Assembly: GCA_021162505.1 (NCBI GenBank)
Contig: JAGGYO010000124.1
Span: 1 to 32,806 of the forward strand
Length of the DNA: 32,806 nucleotides
Source: a bacterium
GTDB lineage: Bacteria; AUK180
Reading direction: 5' to 3'
Below, piece by piece: positions 8,024 to 14,776 of this stretch. Each line of letters begins with the position of its first letter. The stretch's first letter is position 1. A model generated the notes under the pieces. That model was not told the origin of the DNA. It saw only the letters and a program-made list of their open reading frames with translations, and made no database searches. A program made the position numbers and the translations under genes.

Positions 8024-8674
8024 TTACCTCACATGGTCCAAAACAAACACATTTTTATTAAAATCCGCAAGTCCACCCTTCTCGATATTCAAGGTATGGA
8101 CCTTACTGTAGTCGCCGAACAAAGATAAAAAATTATTAACAGTATCAATATCAAAACCAAGTTTTTCCGTTTTATAATGCATGGGGATCACTATTTTGGG
8201 TCCAATTAACCGGATTATTTCAAATGCTTCTTTATGATCAATGGTAAATGTCCCGCCAATAGGGATTAGAACAATATCCGCATCTTTAATATTTTGCATA
8301 ATATTTTCATTTGGAATTACCCCTTGGTCGCCAAAATGTATGATCTTTATGCCCGAAGGCGATATAATTTTTGCAATGAGGTTTTCTCCCCTTAATGCTC
8401 CCTTTTTATCATCATGAAAAGATGCCATCATCTCAATATGAAAACCCTCTCTTTCAAAAACACCTTTTTTATCAATGATCACGGGGTTTCCCTTAATGGT
8501 GTTTATGCCATAATGATCCTCGTGTTTATGAGAAGCGGTAACAATGTCCGCGCTTTCATCAATGGGAGAATAGCCCACCGCACCACCGAAAGACCCATGA
8601 ATATAGGGGTCAGTAATAAGTTTTTTATTATCAATTACAGCAAAGGACGAATGTCCGTACCAAATTATTTCCAC
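8024..8674 (-). CDS. UPF0173-family metal-dependent hydrolase (metallo-beta-lactamase fold)
   Basis: 216 residues, the normal size for UPF0173 (YtkL-like) proteins. WYGHSSFAV at 5-13 is the family's conserved start. SHKHEDHYG gives the metal-binding HxHxDH at 49-54. Further ligands are likely in HFGDQG (near 115) and PMHYKTE (near 165). The start is GTG at 8674 with a strong GGAGG five bases upstream. The product is a cytosolic binuclear-metal hydrolase whose physiological substrate is not known for the family. It is the third gene of the minus-strand operon, between the RmlC-like cupin and sucC, and nothing about its position points to a substrate. Confidence 0.9.
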   Translation of the reverse strand: MEIIWYGHSSFAVIDNKKLITDPYIHGSFGGAVGYSPIDESADIVTASHKHEDHYGINTIKGNPVIIDKKGVFEREGFHIEMMASFHDDKKGALRGENLIAKIISPSGIKIIHFGDQGVIPNENIMQNIKDADIVLIPIGGTFTIDHKEAFEIIRLIGPKIVIPMHYKTEKLGFDIDTVNNFLSLFGDYSKVHTLNIEKGGLADFNKNVFVLDHVR

Positions 8675-8686
8675 CTTATCCTCCCA

Positions 8687-9142
8687 TTATCCATTTTTTC
8701 TATCCCAATCATAGGGGATCTTTTCAGTATTCCACGGTAAACGATATTCGTCGGGATCGTTACTGTTATAAGGCATGGTTATGATATTTACCACAATGGC
8801 TTCTTCTTCTGAAATACATTTGAATCCATGATAAACATGTTTTGGTATTTTGATTATCATAGGATTGAAATCTCCAACGAAAAACTCATTGATCTCGCCT
8901 CTTGTTGACGAACCTTCTCTGTCATCAAAAAGCACGATCTTCATCATTCCCTTAGCAACAGCCATATGATCATCCTGAATATTATGATAATGCCATGCTT
9001 TTACAACGCTTGGATAAGCAGTGGTAATATAGACCTGACCGAATTTCGAATACATATCATCATCAGAACGCAACAATTCCATTAACCGACCCCGTTCGTC
9101 GGTATTCCATTTTATTTTTTTGATCTCAACACCTTTAATCAT
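8687..9142 (-). CDS. dTDP-4-dehydrorhamnose 3,5-epimerase-like cupin (RmlC family)
   Basis: 151 residues with a single cupin fold, a little shorter than classic RmlC (~180). DERGRLMELLRSDD (about 15-28) matches the conserved D-R-G-L-E substrate region. KAWHYHNIQDDHMAVAKG carries the HxH cluster around 50-60, and PKHVYHGFKC is the second conserved histidine segment. It probably epimerises a dTDP-4-keto-hexose or a related nucleotide sugar. A sugar ketoisomerase role is an alternative within this fold. The gene overlaps the thymidylyltransferase by eight bases, so the two are translationally coupled and probably act in the same sugar pathway. No RmlB-type dTDP-glucose dehydratase is identified beside them. 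Confidence 0.82.
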   Translation of the reverse strand: MIKGVEIKKIKWNTDERGRLMELLRSDDDMYSKFGQVYITTAYPSVVKAWHYHNIQDDHMAVAKGMMKIVLFDDREGSSTRGEINEFFVGDFNPMIIKIPKHVYHGFKCISEEEAIVVNIITMPYNSNDPDEYRLPWNTEKIPYDWDRKNG

Positions 9143-10214
9143 TTCTTCCTCCTAGTGTAATTTTAGAATTATCTCCTACCATCAGGGAAATATAGGCGGA
9201 CATTTTTTTAACGCTTTTTATTTCAACATTTTTTCCCAGTAATGAATGATCAATTCTTCCCTGAATTTTTTCCAGCTTACCGTTTTCCAAAATTATAGAA
9301 TACTCTATTTCACAACCATTCAAGGAACAACCATTGTTAATTGAAGTATAAGGTCCGATATAACAATCTTTAATAACTACATTATCACCAATGATCACCG
9401 GACCCCTAATGGTGCTATTGGAAATGATAGAATTTTTTCCAATATTGACCCGTCCTTGTATCTTTGTATCTTTTGGTATCTTACATGAGATCTTTCCCTC
9501 CATGTCTCTATCCAGAATGATTCTATTTGCCTCAAGAAGATCTTCCAGTTTACCTGTATCTTTCCACCATCCCGTAACGAAGGAATGGCCCACTTTAAAT
9601 TTTTTATCCATTAGATTTTGGATCGCTTCTGTTATCTCGTATTCCCCTCTATGCGAGGGTTTAAGTTTTTCAATAATTGGAAAGATATTTTTATTAAATA
9701 TATAAATACCGCAGAGAGCAAAATTAGACGGCGGATTTTTGGGTTTTTCAATTAATTTTATGACCTTTTTTTTATTGAATTGAGCTACTCCGAATAGTTC
9801 GGGATGCTCAACTTCGGTTAATAAGATCTTACAATCCAGTTTTTTCCTTTTAAAATCGGAAACAAAACCCCTTAGATCCTCATGTAAAAGATTGTCTCCA
9901 AGATATAAAACAAAATCATCATTTTTTAAATAATCTTTGGCGATCTTTACGGCATGGGCGATACCCAGGGGTTCTTTTTGATAGATATAGGTAATTTTGA
10001 TATTCCATTTTTTACCACCCCCTACGACACTTTTTATCTCTTCCTTTGCATCTCCCACAACAATGCCAATATCTTTTATACCCGCTGAAACTATCTGTTC
10101 AATACCGTAGAACAAAACAGGTTTATTGGCTATGGGGATCAGTTGTTTTGATGATGTATAAGTAATGGGTCTCAAACGCGTCCCTTTTCCGCCACTTAAT
10201 AAAAGTGCTTTCAT
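9135..10214 (-). CDS. Glucose-1-phosphate thymidylyltransferase, long form
   Basis: Predicted nucleotidyltransferase making dTDP-glucose (or another NDP-sugar) from sugar-1-phosphate and NTP. It has 359 residues, the long RmlA/StrD form. MKALLLSGGKGTRLRPIT holds the G-x-G-T-R-L-R nucleotide loop (8-15), followed by SSKQLIPIANKPVLFYGIE, which is typical for thymidylyltransferases. VLYLGDNLL near 105 has the metal-binding Asp. From about residue 245 the protein continues as a left-handed beta-helix (NIGKNSIISNSTIRGPVIIG). This C-terminal extension is absent from the short RmlA form. It is the first gene of the eight-gene minus operon, with AGGAG five bases before its ATG. Confidence 0.9.
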   Translation of the reverse strand: MKALLLSGGKGTRLRPITYTSSKQLIPIANKPVLFYGIEQIVSAGIKDIGIVVGDAKEEIKSVVGGGKKWNIKITYIYQKEPLGIAHAVKIAKDYLKNDDFVLYLGDNLLHEDLRGFVSDFKRKKLDCKILLTEVEHPELFGVAQFNKKKVIKLIEKPKNPPSNFALCGIYIFNKNIFPIIEKLKPSHRGEYEITEAIQNLMDKKFKVGHSFVTGWWKDTGKLEDLLEANRIILDRDMEGKISCKIPKDTKIQGRVNIGKNSIISNSTIRGPVIIGDNVVIKDCYIGPYTSINNGCSLNGCEIEYSIILENGKLEKIQGRIDHSLLGKNVEIKSVKKMSAYISLMVGDNSKITLGGRND

Positions 10215-10219
10215 CTTTG

Positions 10220-10242
10220 CTCCTTTACTGTATTTTATAACA
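10220..10242 (-). promoter_or_regulatory. Extended -10 promoter and ribosome site of the envelope/suc operon
   Basis: On the minus strand TGTTATAAA (10234-10242) is an extended -10 of the form TGnTATAAA. AGGAG (10220-10224) precedes the ATG at 10214 by five bases. There is no clear -35 at 17 bases. The extended -10 fits other promoters in this window. Confidence 0.5.
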
Positions 10243-10444
10243 AATCTTAAAAAAAGTAAAGGGAAAAAACAAATACAATTGACAATGGTGGTTCATCTCC
10301 ATTTTAGTTGCTTGATTTCCCAATAAAACCCTGGTTACCATTGAGAACAAAGCAGTCTATATAGTGGGATTATATTTGGTCATTCCTGCGTTGTCAGTTC
10401 TCGAATCAGATGGGGGCGTAGAAATTCAGAAAACCAAAAACTGG

Positions 10445-10467
10445 ATTATCGGGTCAAGCCCGATAAT
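10445..10467. repeat. REP-like palindrome, copy 1
   Basis: ATTATCGGG and CCCGATAAT are perfect nine-base arms around TCAAG, framed by CTGG on the left and GACGG on the right. This is the widespread bacterial intergenic palindrome type that reads CTGGATT...AATGACGG. Confidence 0.85.
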
Positions 10468-10519
10468 GACGGGAAAAAAGATGCTGACAGAAAAAAAATA
10501 ATAATTGAAAAAAAAATGG

Positions 10520-10542
10520 ATTATCGGGTCAAGCTCGATAAT
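10520..10542. repeat. REP-like palindrome, copy 2
   Basis: The same element as at 10445, with one change in the right arm (CTCGATAAT) that is still a G-U pair in RNA. The surrounding TGG and GACGG frame is conserved. Confidence 0.85.
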
Positions 10543-10606
10543 GACGGAATGAGTGAGTAAAACCATTTGAACAAAGTACCATATTGGCGAAATGTTTTTC
10601 TCCGTC

Positions 10607-10626
10607 ATTCCTGCGAAGGCAGGAAT
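10607..10626. repeat. REP-like palindrome, copy 3
   Basis: ATTCCTGC and GCAGGAAT arms around GAAG, framed by CCGTC and CCAG. It is in the opposite orientation of the CTGGATT frame relative to copies 1 and 2, and lies just before the GIY-YIG pseudogene. Confidence 0.85.
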
Positions 10627-10668
10627 CCAGTAACTTTTATTTTTTTTTAAAATATATTATAATACATT

Positions 10669-11019
10669 ATGAATGGATGTGTCTATATAATAGCAAGTAA
10701 AAGAAATGGAACTATATACATAGGAGTTACTAATAATTTAATAAAAAGGATATAAGAACATAAAAATAATTTAGTGGGAGGTTTTACTAAGAAATACCGG
10801 GTTCATAACCTTGTTTATTATGAAGTATATGAACGAATTATAGATGCAATTGCAAGAGAAAAACAGTTAAAGAAATGGAAAAAAAGATGGAAAACAAATT
10901 TAATTGAAAAAAAAATCCAGAATGGTGAGATTTATATGAAGAAAGTGTTGCAATTTCCTTTTTTCCCTGTCATTCCGTGCTTGACACGGAATCTATCTTT
11001 GAAGGTTACCCCTCTCTAA
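10669..11019 (+). pseudogene. GIY-YIG endonuclease (UPF0213-like), interrupted by a stop codon
   Basis: From the ATG at 10669 the frame reads MNGCVYIIASKRNGTIYIGV, the VYI...IYIGVT core of small GIY-YIG proteins, then TNNLIKRI. It stops at TAA 10753-10755, where intact relatives usually have a Trp or Tyr codon followed by EHK. The same frame continues after the stop with EHKNNLVGGFTKKYRVHNLV, YYEVYE and AIAREKQLKKWKKRWK, the usual family C-terminus. It then runs into the downstream palindrome, whose translation gives an atypical tail. Only the single stop breaks it, so the lesion is recent or is a sequencing error. GIY-YIG proteins of this type are single-domain nuclease relatives of unclear role, often found as scattered multi-copy genes. 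A TATAAT at 10657-10662 precedes the ATG closely. Confidence 0.8.
10972..10992. repeat. REP-like palindrome, copy 4
   Basis: ATTCCGTG and CACGGAAT arms around CTTGA. It overlaps the 3' end of the GIY-YIG pseudogene, so the gene is bracketed by palindromes of the same general family (copy 3 upstream, copy 4 downstream). Confidence 0.85.
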
Positions 11020-11117
11020 TCCCCAACCTATGTTTTTCTATCCGCGGTTTAAAGAACACTATCTCGCAAAAAACTAATAATTTGATTTATAATGCTAAAA
11101 GTGATAGAATTAGATAT

Positions 11118-11216
11118 ATGAGAAAGAATAAAATCAGAATAATGAAAGGGCGGGTTGGAAAAAGAATAAGTCCATTAGAGAATTTAGAAATAGGGAGAGA
11201 TAGTAAATATCAGTAA
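11118..11216 (+). CDS. Possible small leader peptide A (32 aa)
   Basis: A 32-codon ORF, basic, with the segment KRISPLENLEIG. A related segment (KIRSPLDDMKVD) occurs in another tiny ORF at 12976-13068. Upstream, TTTGATTTATAATGCTA (from 11081) resembles the promoter region at 11306-11320. No ribosome site is evident, so this may be a relic rather than an expressed gene. I do not recognise the peptide. Confidence 0.25.
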   Translation: MRKNKIRIMKGRVGKRISPLENLEIGRDSKYQ

Positions 11217-11290
11217 AAGTTAAAGAAAAGTTTATACGAAGTTTCCTTCGGATATAAACAACTTAGCTATCTACCATTTGAAATATAAAC

Positions 11291-11317
11291 TTGCGTTTCC
11301 CTAAATTTGATTATAAT
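11291..11317 (+). promoter_or_regulatory. Putative promoter of the GNAT-racemase pair
   Basis: TATAAT at 11312-11317 with TTGCGT at 11291-11296, a short spacing of 15. Transcription would begin near 11324, downstream of the possible starts at 11307 and 11316. This favours the ATG at 11349, which has GAGG at 11340-11343. Confidence 0.5.
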
Positions 11318-11348
11318 GCTACGAGATATTAATAAAAAAGAGGAAGAT

Positions 11349-11792
11349 ATGATACTAAAAAATTTTAACTCGCTAAATAAACCACCCTTGGAAGAAAAAC
11401 GCAACATAGTTGGTTTTATGTTTAATCATCTTGAAAAATTTAGTGATCCAAGAGCAGATATTGAAAAAGCTATTGATTATTCGTTACAAGAATATTCATC
11501 TTTTGGCGGTTTTGTTTTAATAGCAAAAAATGACAAAGAGATTATAGATGCAGTAGTTGTAAATCAGACAGGAATGAAAGATTATATTCCTGAAAATATA
11601 TTAGTTTACATAGCAATCCATGAAGACCACAGGGGAATAGGTGTTGGAAAACAAATATTGAAAAGATCAATAGAATTACCAGAAGGTGATATTGTACTAC
11701 ATGTTGAACCTGATAATCCAGCAAAATTTCTTTATGAGAAAGTCGGATTTACAAGCAAATATATTGAAATGAGATATAAAAAAGGAGAATAA
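11349..11792 (+). CDS. GNAT-family N-acetyltransferase
   Basis: 147 residues from the ATG at 11349, which has GAGG five bases upstream; upstream TTG and ATG codons lie in or before the promoter. The acetyl-CoA-binding motif A is visible as VYIAIHEDHRGIGVGKQILK (HRGIGVGK, the Q/R-x-x-G-x-G pattern). LHVEPDNPAKFLYEKVGF is the usual motif B region ending in the Y-x-x-x-G-F loop. The stop overlaps the ATG of the racemase (TAATG at 11790-11794), so the two are coupled. An acetyltransferase translated with an amino-acid racemase suggests acetylation of the same amino acid or its product, but this is inference. Base composition is very AT-rich. Confidence 0.85.
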   Translation: MILKNFNSLNKPPLEEKRNIVGFMFNHLEKFSDPRADIEKAIDYSLQEYSSFGGFVLIAKNDKEIIDAVVVNQTGMKDYIPENILVYIAIHEDHRGIGVGKQILKRSIELPEGDIVLHVEPDNPAKFLYEKVGFTSKYIEMRYKKGE

Positions 11793-12871
11793 TGGCTTTT
11801 TTAACCTTAGATATAAAAAAATTAAAATTAAACTTTGATTATCTTAATACTCTTTTTAAAAAAAATAAGATTGAGTGGGCTGTTGTATCAAAAGTGTTAT
11901 GTGGAAATAAAAAATATTTAACTGAATTATTAAAATTTGACATAAATCAAGTATCAGATTCTCGTGTATCTAATTTAAAAGTAATAAAATCTATAAATTC
12001 TAAAATTAAAACAATATATATTAAACCACCGGCGAAGCGCTCTATTCCAAGTATTGTAAAATATGCAGATGTGAGCATGAATACTGAAATAGAAACAATT
12101 AAACTATTATCAGAAGAAGCCAAAAAGCAGAACAAAATTCATAAGATAATAATTATGATAGAACTTGGAGAACTTCGAGAAGGCGTATTAGGTGAACATT
12201 TAATTGATTTCTATGAAAGTGTTTTTAAATTAAAAAATATTGAAGTAATAGGACTTGGTGCAAATTTAGCTTGTTTGTATGGCGTTTTGCCAAATAATGA
12301 CAAATTAATTCAGTTAAGTTTATATAAACAGTTAATTAAAGCAAAATTTAACAAGCAAATACTTTATGTTTCAGGTGGTTCGTCAGTAACAATCCCTTTG
12401 ATATTTCAAAATCTTTTACCAGAAGGAATTAATCATTTTAGAGTAGGTGAAACATTATTTCTTGGAACAGATGTTTACAACAATAAAAAATTAAAAAAAA
12501 TGCACTCTGATGTATTTAGACTATACTCTGAAATAATCGAATTAATAGAAAAACCAATTGTTCCTATTGGTGAATTTGGGACAAATGTTGAAGGAGAAGA
12601 TTTTGAATTTGACCAAACCAATATTGGAGAAACATCGTACAGAGCAATTATTGATTTAGGTCTTCTTGACGCAGAGCCGGATCATCTTGGATTAATTGAT
12701 AAAAGCTTCAAATTTGCTGGTGCAAGCTCTGATATGATGGTAATTGATCTTGGTGAAAATAAGAAGAAATATAAAGTTGGAGACTTGATCAAGATTAAGT
12801 TAGATTATATGGGATTGCTTAGAATAATGAACTCTAAATATATTGAGAAAAGATTAAAAAACAGTAGTTAA
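11792..12871 (+). CDS. Alanine/ornithine racemase-family PLP enzyme (Orr/YhfX-like)
   Basis: 359 residues of the fold-III PLP racemase family. AVVSKVLCGNKKY places the PLP lysine at residue 34. This replaces the AVVKADAYGHG of classic alanine racemase and resembles the K-V-x-C-G form of ornithine racemase and YhfX proteins. SDSRVSNLK (about 51-59), MIELGELREGV (near 127) and YVSGGSSVTIPL (near 193) follow the family pattern, as does FRVGETLFLGTD (near 220). The likely reaction is racemisation of an amino acid, and the substrate cannot be fixed from sequence. The ATG has GGAG four bases upstream and overlaps the GNAT stop. The gene is strikingly AT-rich: the 60 bases from 11941 contain 13 G or C. 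This suggests a different origin from the DUF1611 gene downstream. Confidence 0.85.
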   Translation: MAFLTLDIKKLKLNFDYLNTLFKKNKIEWAVVSKVLCGNKKYLTELLKFDINQVSDSRVSNLKVIKSINSKIKTIYIKPPAKRSIPSIVKYADVSMNTEIETIKLLSEEAKKQNKIHKIIIMIELGELREGVLGEHLIDFYESVFKLKNIEVIGLGANLACLYGVLPNNDKLIQLSLYKQLIKAKFNKQILYVSGGSSVTIPLIFQNLLPEGINHFRVGETLFLGTDVYNNKKLKKMHSDVFRLYSEIIELIEKPIVPIGEFGTNVEGEDFEFDQTNIGETSYRAIIDLGLLDAEPDHLGLIDKSFKFAGASSDMMVIDLGENKKKYKVGDLIKIKLDYMGLLRIMNSKYIEKRLKNSS

Positions 12872-12975
12872 AGGAACCTTTTCTAATTTTATTTGTGTTA
12901 TTTACACTATCTTATATTCGTGTAATTTGCAGGAATAATTTGATTTATGAGATTAAATGTGTTATAACTAAGTGA

Positions 12976-13068
12976 ATGAGAATGTATAAAATCAAAAGAA
13001 CTAAAGAACAGATTAGGAAAATAAGAAGTCCATTAGACGATATGAAAGTGGATAAAGAGGATTTATGA
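12976..13068 (+). CDS. Possible small leader peptide B (30 aa)
   Basis: A 30-codon basic ORF (an internal ATG at 12982 is possible) with KIRSPLDDMKVDKEDL at its end, resembling the end of peptide A. Its TGA overlaps the ATG of the next small ORF (ATGA at 13065-13068), and that ORF in turn overlaps the DUF1611 start. The DNA upstream shares AATAATTTGATTTAT with the region before peptide A. Expression is uncertain. Confidence 0.3.
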   Translation: MRMYKIKRTKEQIRKIRSPLDDMKVDKEDL

Positions 13069-13271
13069 AAGAACAAATTTATTCTATGATAGAGATGCAT
13101 ATCCAACACAGTCGTGTATACGCCCAAAACAGAATTATATCCGACATTGTCGGATATAAAAAGTTATGTAAAATAAATTCAGAGCCCTTTATCAATAAAT
13201 ATATACCCCTCCAATTACTGTGTTCAATAATTGGTAATTTAAAATCTATCAATTTAGGTGATAACACATGA
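13065..13271 (+). CDS. Possible small hypothetical protein upstream of DUF1611 gene (68 aa)
   Basis: A 68-codon ORF with GAGG at 13057-13060 four bases before its ATG, and a TGA overlapping the ATG of the DUF1611 gene. The frame contains the strong hairpin at 13135-13159, and the encoded protein (MKEQIYSMIEMHIQHSRVYA...) resembles nothing I know. The chained overlaps 12976-13068, 13065-13271, 13268 fit translational coupling or an attenuating leader. The ORF could also be accidental. Confidence 0.3.
   Translation: MKEQIYSMIEMHIQHSRVYAQNRIISDIVGYKKLCKINSEPFINKYIPLQLLCSIIGNLKSINLGDNT
13135..13159. promoter_or_regulatory. Strong perfect hairpin upstream of the DUF1611 gene
   Basis: TTATATCCGAC and GTCGGATATAA are perfect eleven-base arms around ATT. 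No U-run follows, so it is not a simple terminator. An operator, attenuator stem or repeat element is possible. A related imperfect stem (CGAAG...CTTCGGATATAAA) lies at about 11233-11259, before the GNAT gene. Confidence 0.6.
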
Positions 13272-14350
13272 ACGCGAAAGCAATAGTATATTGCGAAAAT
13301 CAATTCGGGAAGATGGATGGAAAGATCACGAATGGACTTGTTAGGTACTCTAAAAAGTATGAGATTGTCGGTATTATTGACAGCTCAAAAGTTGGTATGG
13401 ACGCTGGGGAATATCTCGATGGAATAAAAAACGGGATACCGATATTCCATGACCTTGATGACGCTATTGAAAGGTTAGAGGAGCGTCCTAAATATTTTAT
13501 ATATGGCGTTGCACCCCTTGAGGCGTTTCTTACGAAGGAACAGCGGAATATAGTGCTCAAGGCTGTAGAAAAAGGGATGGATATAGTGAACGGCCTCCAT
13601 GAGTTCTTAACCCAGGATGAAGAGTTTATACGAAAAGCAAAGAAATATGGCGTCAAGATATACGATATTAGAAAGCCTCCGGCGAAAAAGGATCTTCATC
13701 TCTTCTCCGGGCGCATTCTTAAAGTCAATATACCAATAGTGACCATACTTGGCACAGACAGCGCAGTTGGAAAGAGAACCACTTCTGTACTACTTGCGGA
13801 AGCCTTGAAAAAAGAGGGTTTGAATGTTGCATTTGTGGCAACCGGCCAGACAGGATTGATTCAAGGTGCAAAGTATGGCGTTGCATTAGATGCCATTATA
13901 GAGGAATTTATGACAGGAGAGATCGAAAACACAGTTATGGAGGCATATGATACGGAAGATCCAGATATAATCATAGTTGAGGGCCAAGGCGCATTGAGCC
14001 ATCCAGCATACCTTAGTTCATGTGCTATTATACGGGGTGCGAGACCACGGGCAATCATAGTTCAGCACCCTCCGAAAAGAAAGAACATCGGAGATTTCCC
14101 CTATATACCAATGCCAACCCTGGAAAGTGAGATAGAGCTATTAGAGGTTTTTTCAAGATCAAAGGTAATTGCCATCACACTCAACCATGAAGATATGACG
14201 GATGAGGAGATCAAAGAGACCATAGCCGAGTATGAAAAAAAGCTCCAACTGCCAACGACAGATGCTCTAAAATATGGATGCAAAAAGCTTGTCAAAAGGA
14301 TATTCAAAGTATTTCCAGAATTACACTCATCTTTATCCCAAGACCTCTAA
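13268..14350 (+). CDS. DUF1611 (DgcN-family) P-loop protein
   Basis: 360 residues matching DUF1611. There is an N-terminal Rossmann-like domain (AIVYCENQFGKMDGKITNGL, then VGIIDSSKVGMDAG). The C-terminal P-loop domain has GTDSAVGKRTTS, with G162 to K169 as the nucleotide loop; the usual family form is GTDxAVGKxTT. VATGQTGLIQGAKYGVALDA and IIVEGQGALSHPAY are also conserved. DUF1611 members called DgcN have been linked to D-glutamate N-acetylation, usually beside an enolase-superfamily epimerase (DgcA), which is not seen here. Instead a GNAT and a PLP racemase lie upstream on the same strand. AGGTGA at 13256-13261 precedes the ATG by six bases. The gene is much richer in G+C than its neighbours: the 60 bases from 13981 contain 32 G or C. 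That points to separate acquisition. The substrate here is unknown. Confidence 0.82.
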   Translation: MNAKAIVYCENQFGKMDGKITNGLVRYSKKYEIVGIIDSSKVGMDAGEYLDGIKNGIPIFHDLDDAIERLEERPKYFIYGVAPLEAFLTKEQRNIVLKAVEKGMDIVNGLHEFLTQDEEFIRKAKKYGVKIYDIRKPPAKKDLHLFSGRILKVNIPIVTILGTDSAVGKRTTSVLLAEALKKEGLNVAFVATGQTGLIQGAKYGVALDAIIEEFMTGEIENTVMEAYDTEDPDIIIVEGQGALSHPAYLSSCAIIRGARPRAIIVQHPPKRKNIGDFPYIPMPTLESEIELLEVFSRSKVIAITLNHEDMTDEEIKETIAEYEKKLQLPTTDALKYGCKKLVKRIFKVFPELHSSLSQDL

Positions 14351-14776
14351 AAAGGGATAAAAAGGGTTATTTTTACTCTATCTAAAAACATTATTTCCCG
14401 GTATAGTTATAATTATATTTTCCCTTCTCTCTAAAATTCAACCGTAGTCCCCAAAAATTTCAAAAAAAATCGTGTAAATCGGGTTACATTCGTTATTCTC
14501 TTATTTTGGTATGATAAACTTGGGTTAGAACGAACAATTAAAAAATCAGTAAAATTAGGCGTTATGAAAAACGGTAAAAACAATTATTGTTTATCAATTT
14601 AGTATAGAATGACAGAAAATAAGTCAAAGGGCAAAGGTCTAATGTCCAAAATTGTGAATAGAAAGATAAAAAAACTTATGATTTGAAATTTGAGGTTTAG
14701 AATTTGAAATTTTTAATTGTTCTGCCATTTTTCGATAATCATTATTCACTTTTTACTTATTTTGGTATAATAAGCA
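14351..14776. other. Intergenic region with an echo of the MATE promoter and start
   Basis: No convincing gene. TTATTTTGGTATGATAA at 14501-14517 matches the MATE promoter segment at 14757-14773 in 16 of 17 bases. ATGAAAAACGG at 14564-14574 is identical to the first 11 bases of the MATE gene; its frame closes after 12 codons at 14602. The remainder holds degenerate simple repeats (GTCAAAGGGCAAAGGTCTAA near 14625 and two ATTTGAAATTT-type units near 14680-14710). Confidence 0.5.
14763..14771 (+). promoter_or_regulatory. Extended -10 promoter giving a leaderless MATE mRNA
   Basis: TGGTATAAT is a full TGnTATAAT extended -10. The ATG at 14777 begins only five bases after it, so transcription should start at or next to the initiation codon. 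No Shine-Dalgarno sequence could fit on such an mRNA. Confidence 0.65.

Noticed and set aside
10426-10608. Minus-strand ORF of 60 codons
   Set aside because: Its coding potential comes from two copies of the REP-like palindrome, and the protein has no recognisable character.
10977-11117. N-terminal part of the 79-codon ORF ending at 11216
   Set aside because: It begins inside palindrome copy 4 and shows no protein-like pattern. Only the last 32 codons resemble the second leader ORF.
11233-11260. loxP-like half site (TATACGAAGTT)
   Set aside because: Only one arm matches, the other arm and spacer do not fit, and no tyrosine recombinase is present. It is better explained as an imperfect hairpin related to 13135-13159.
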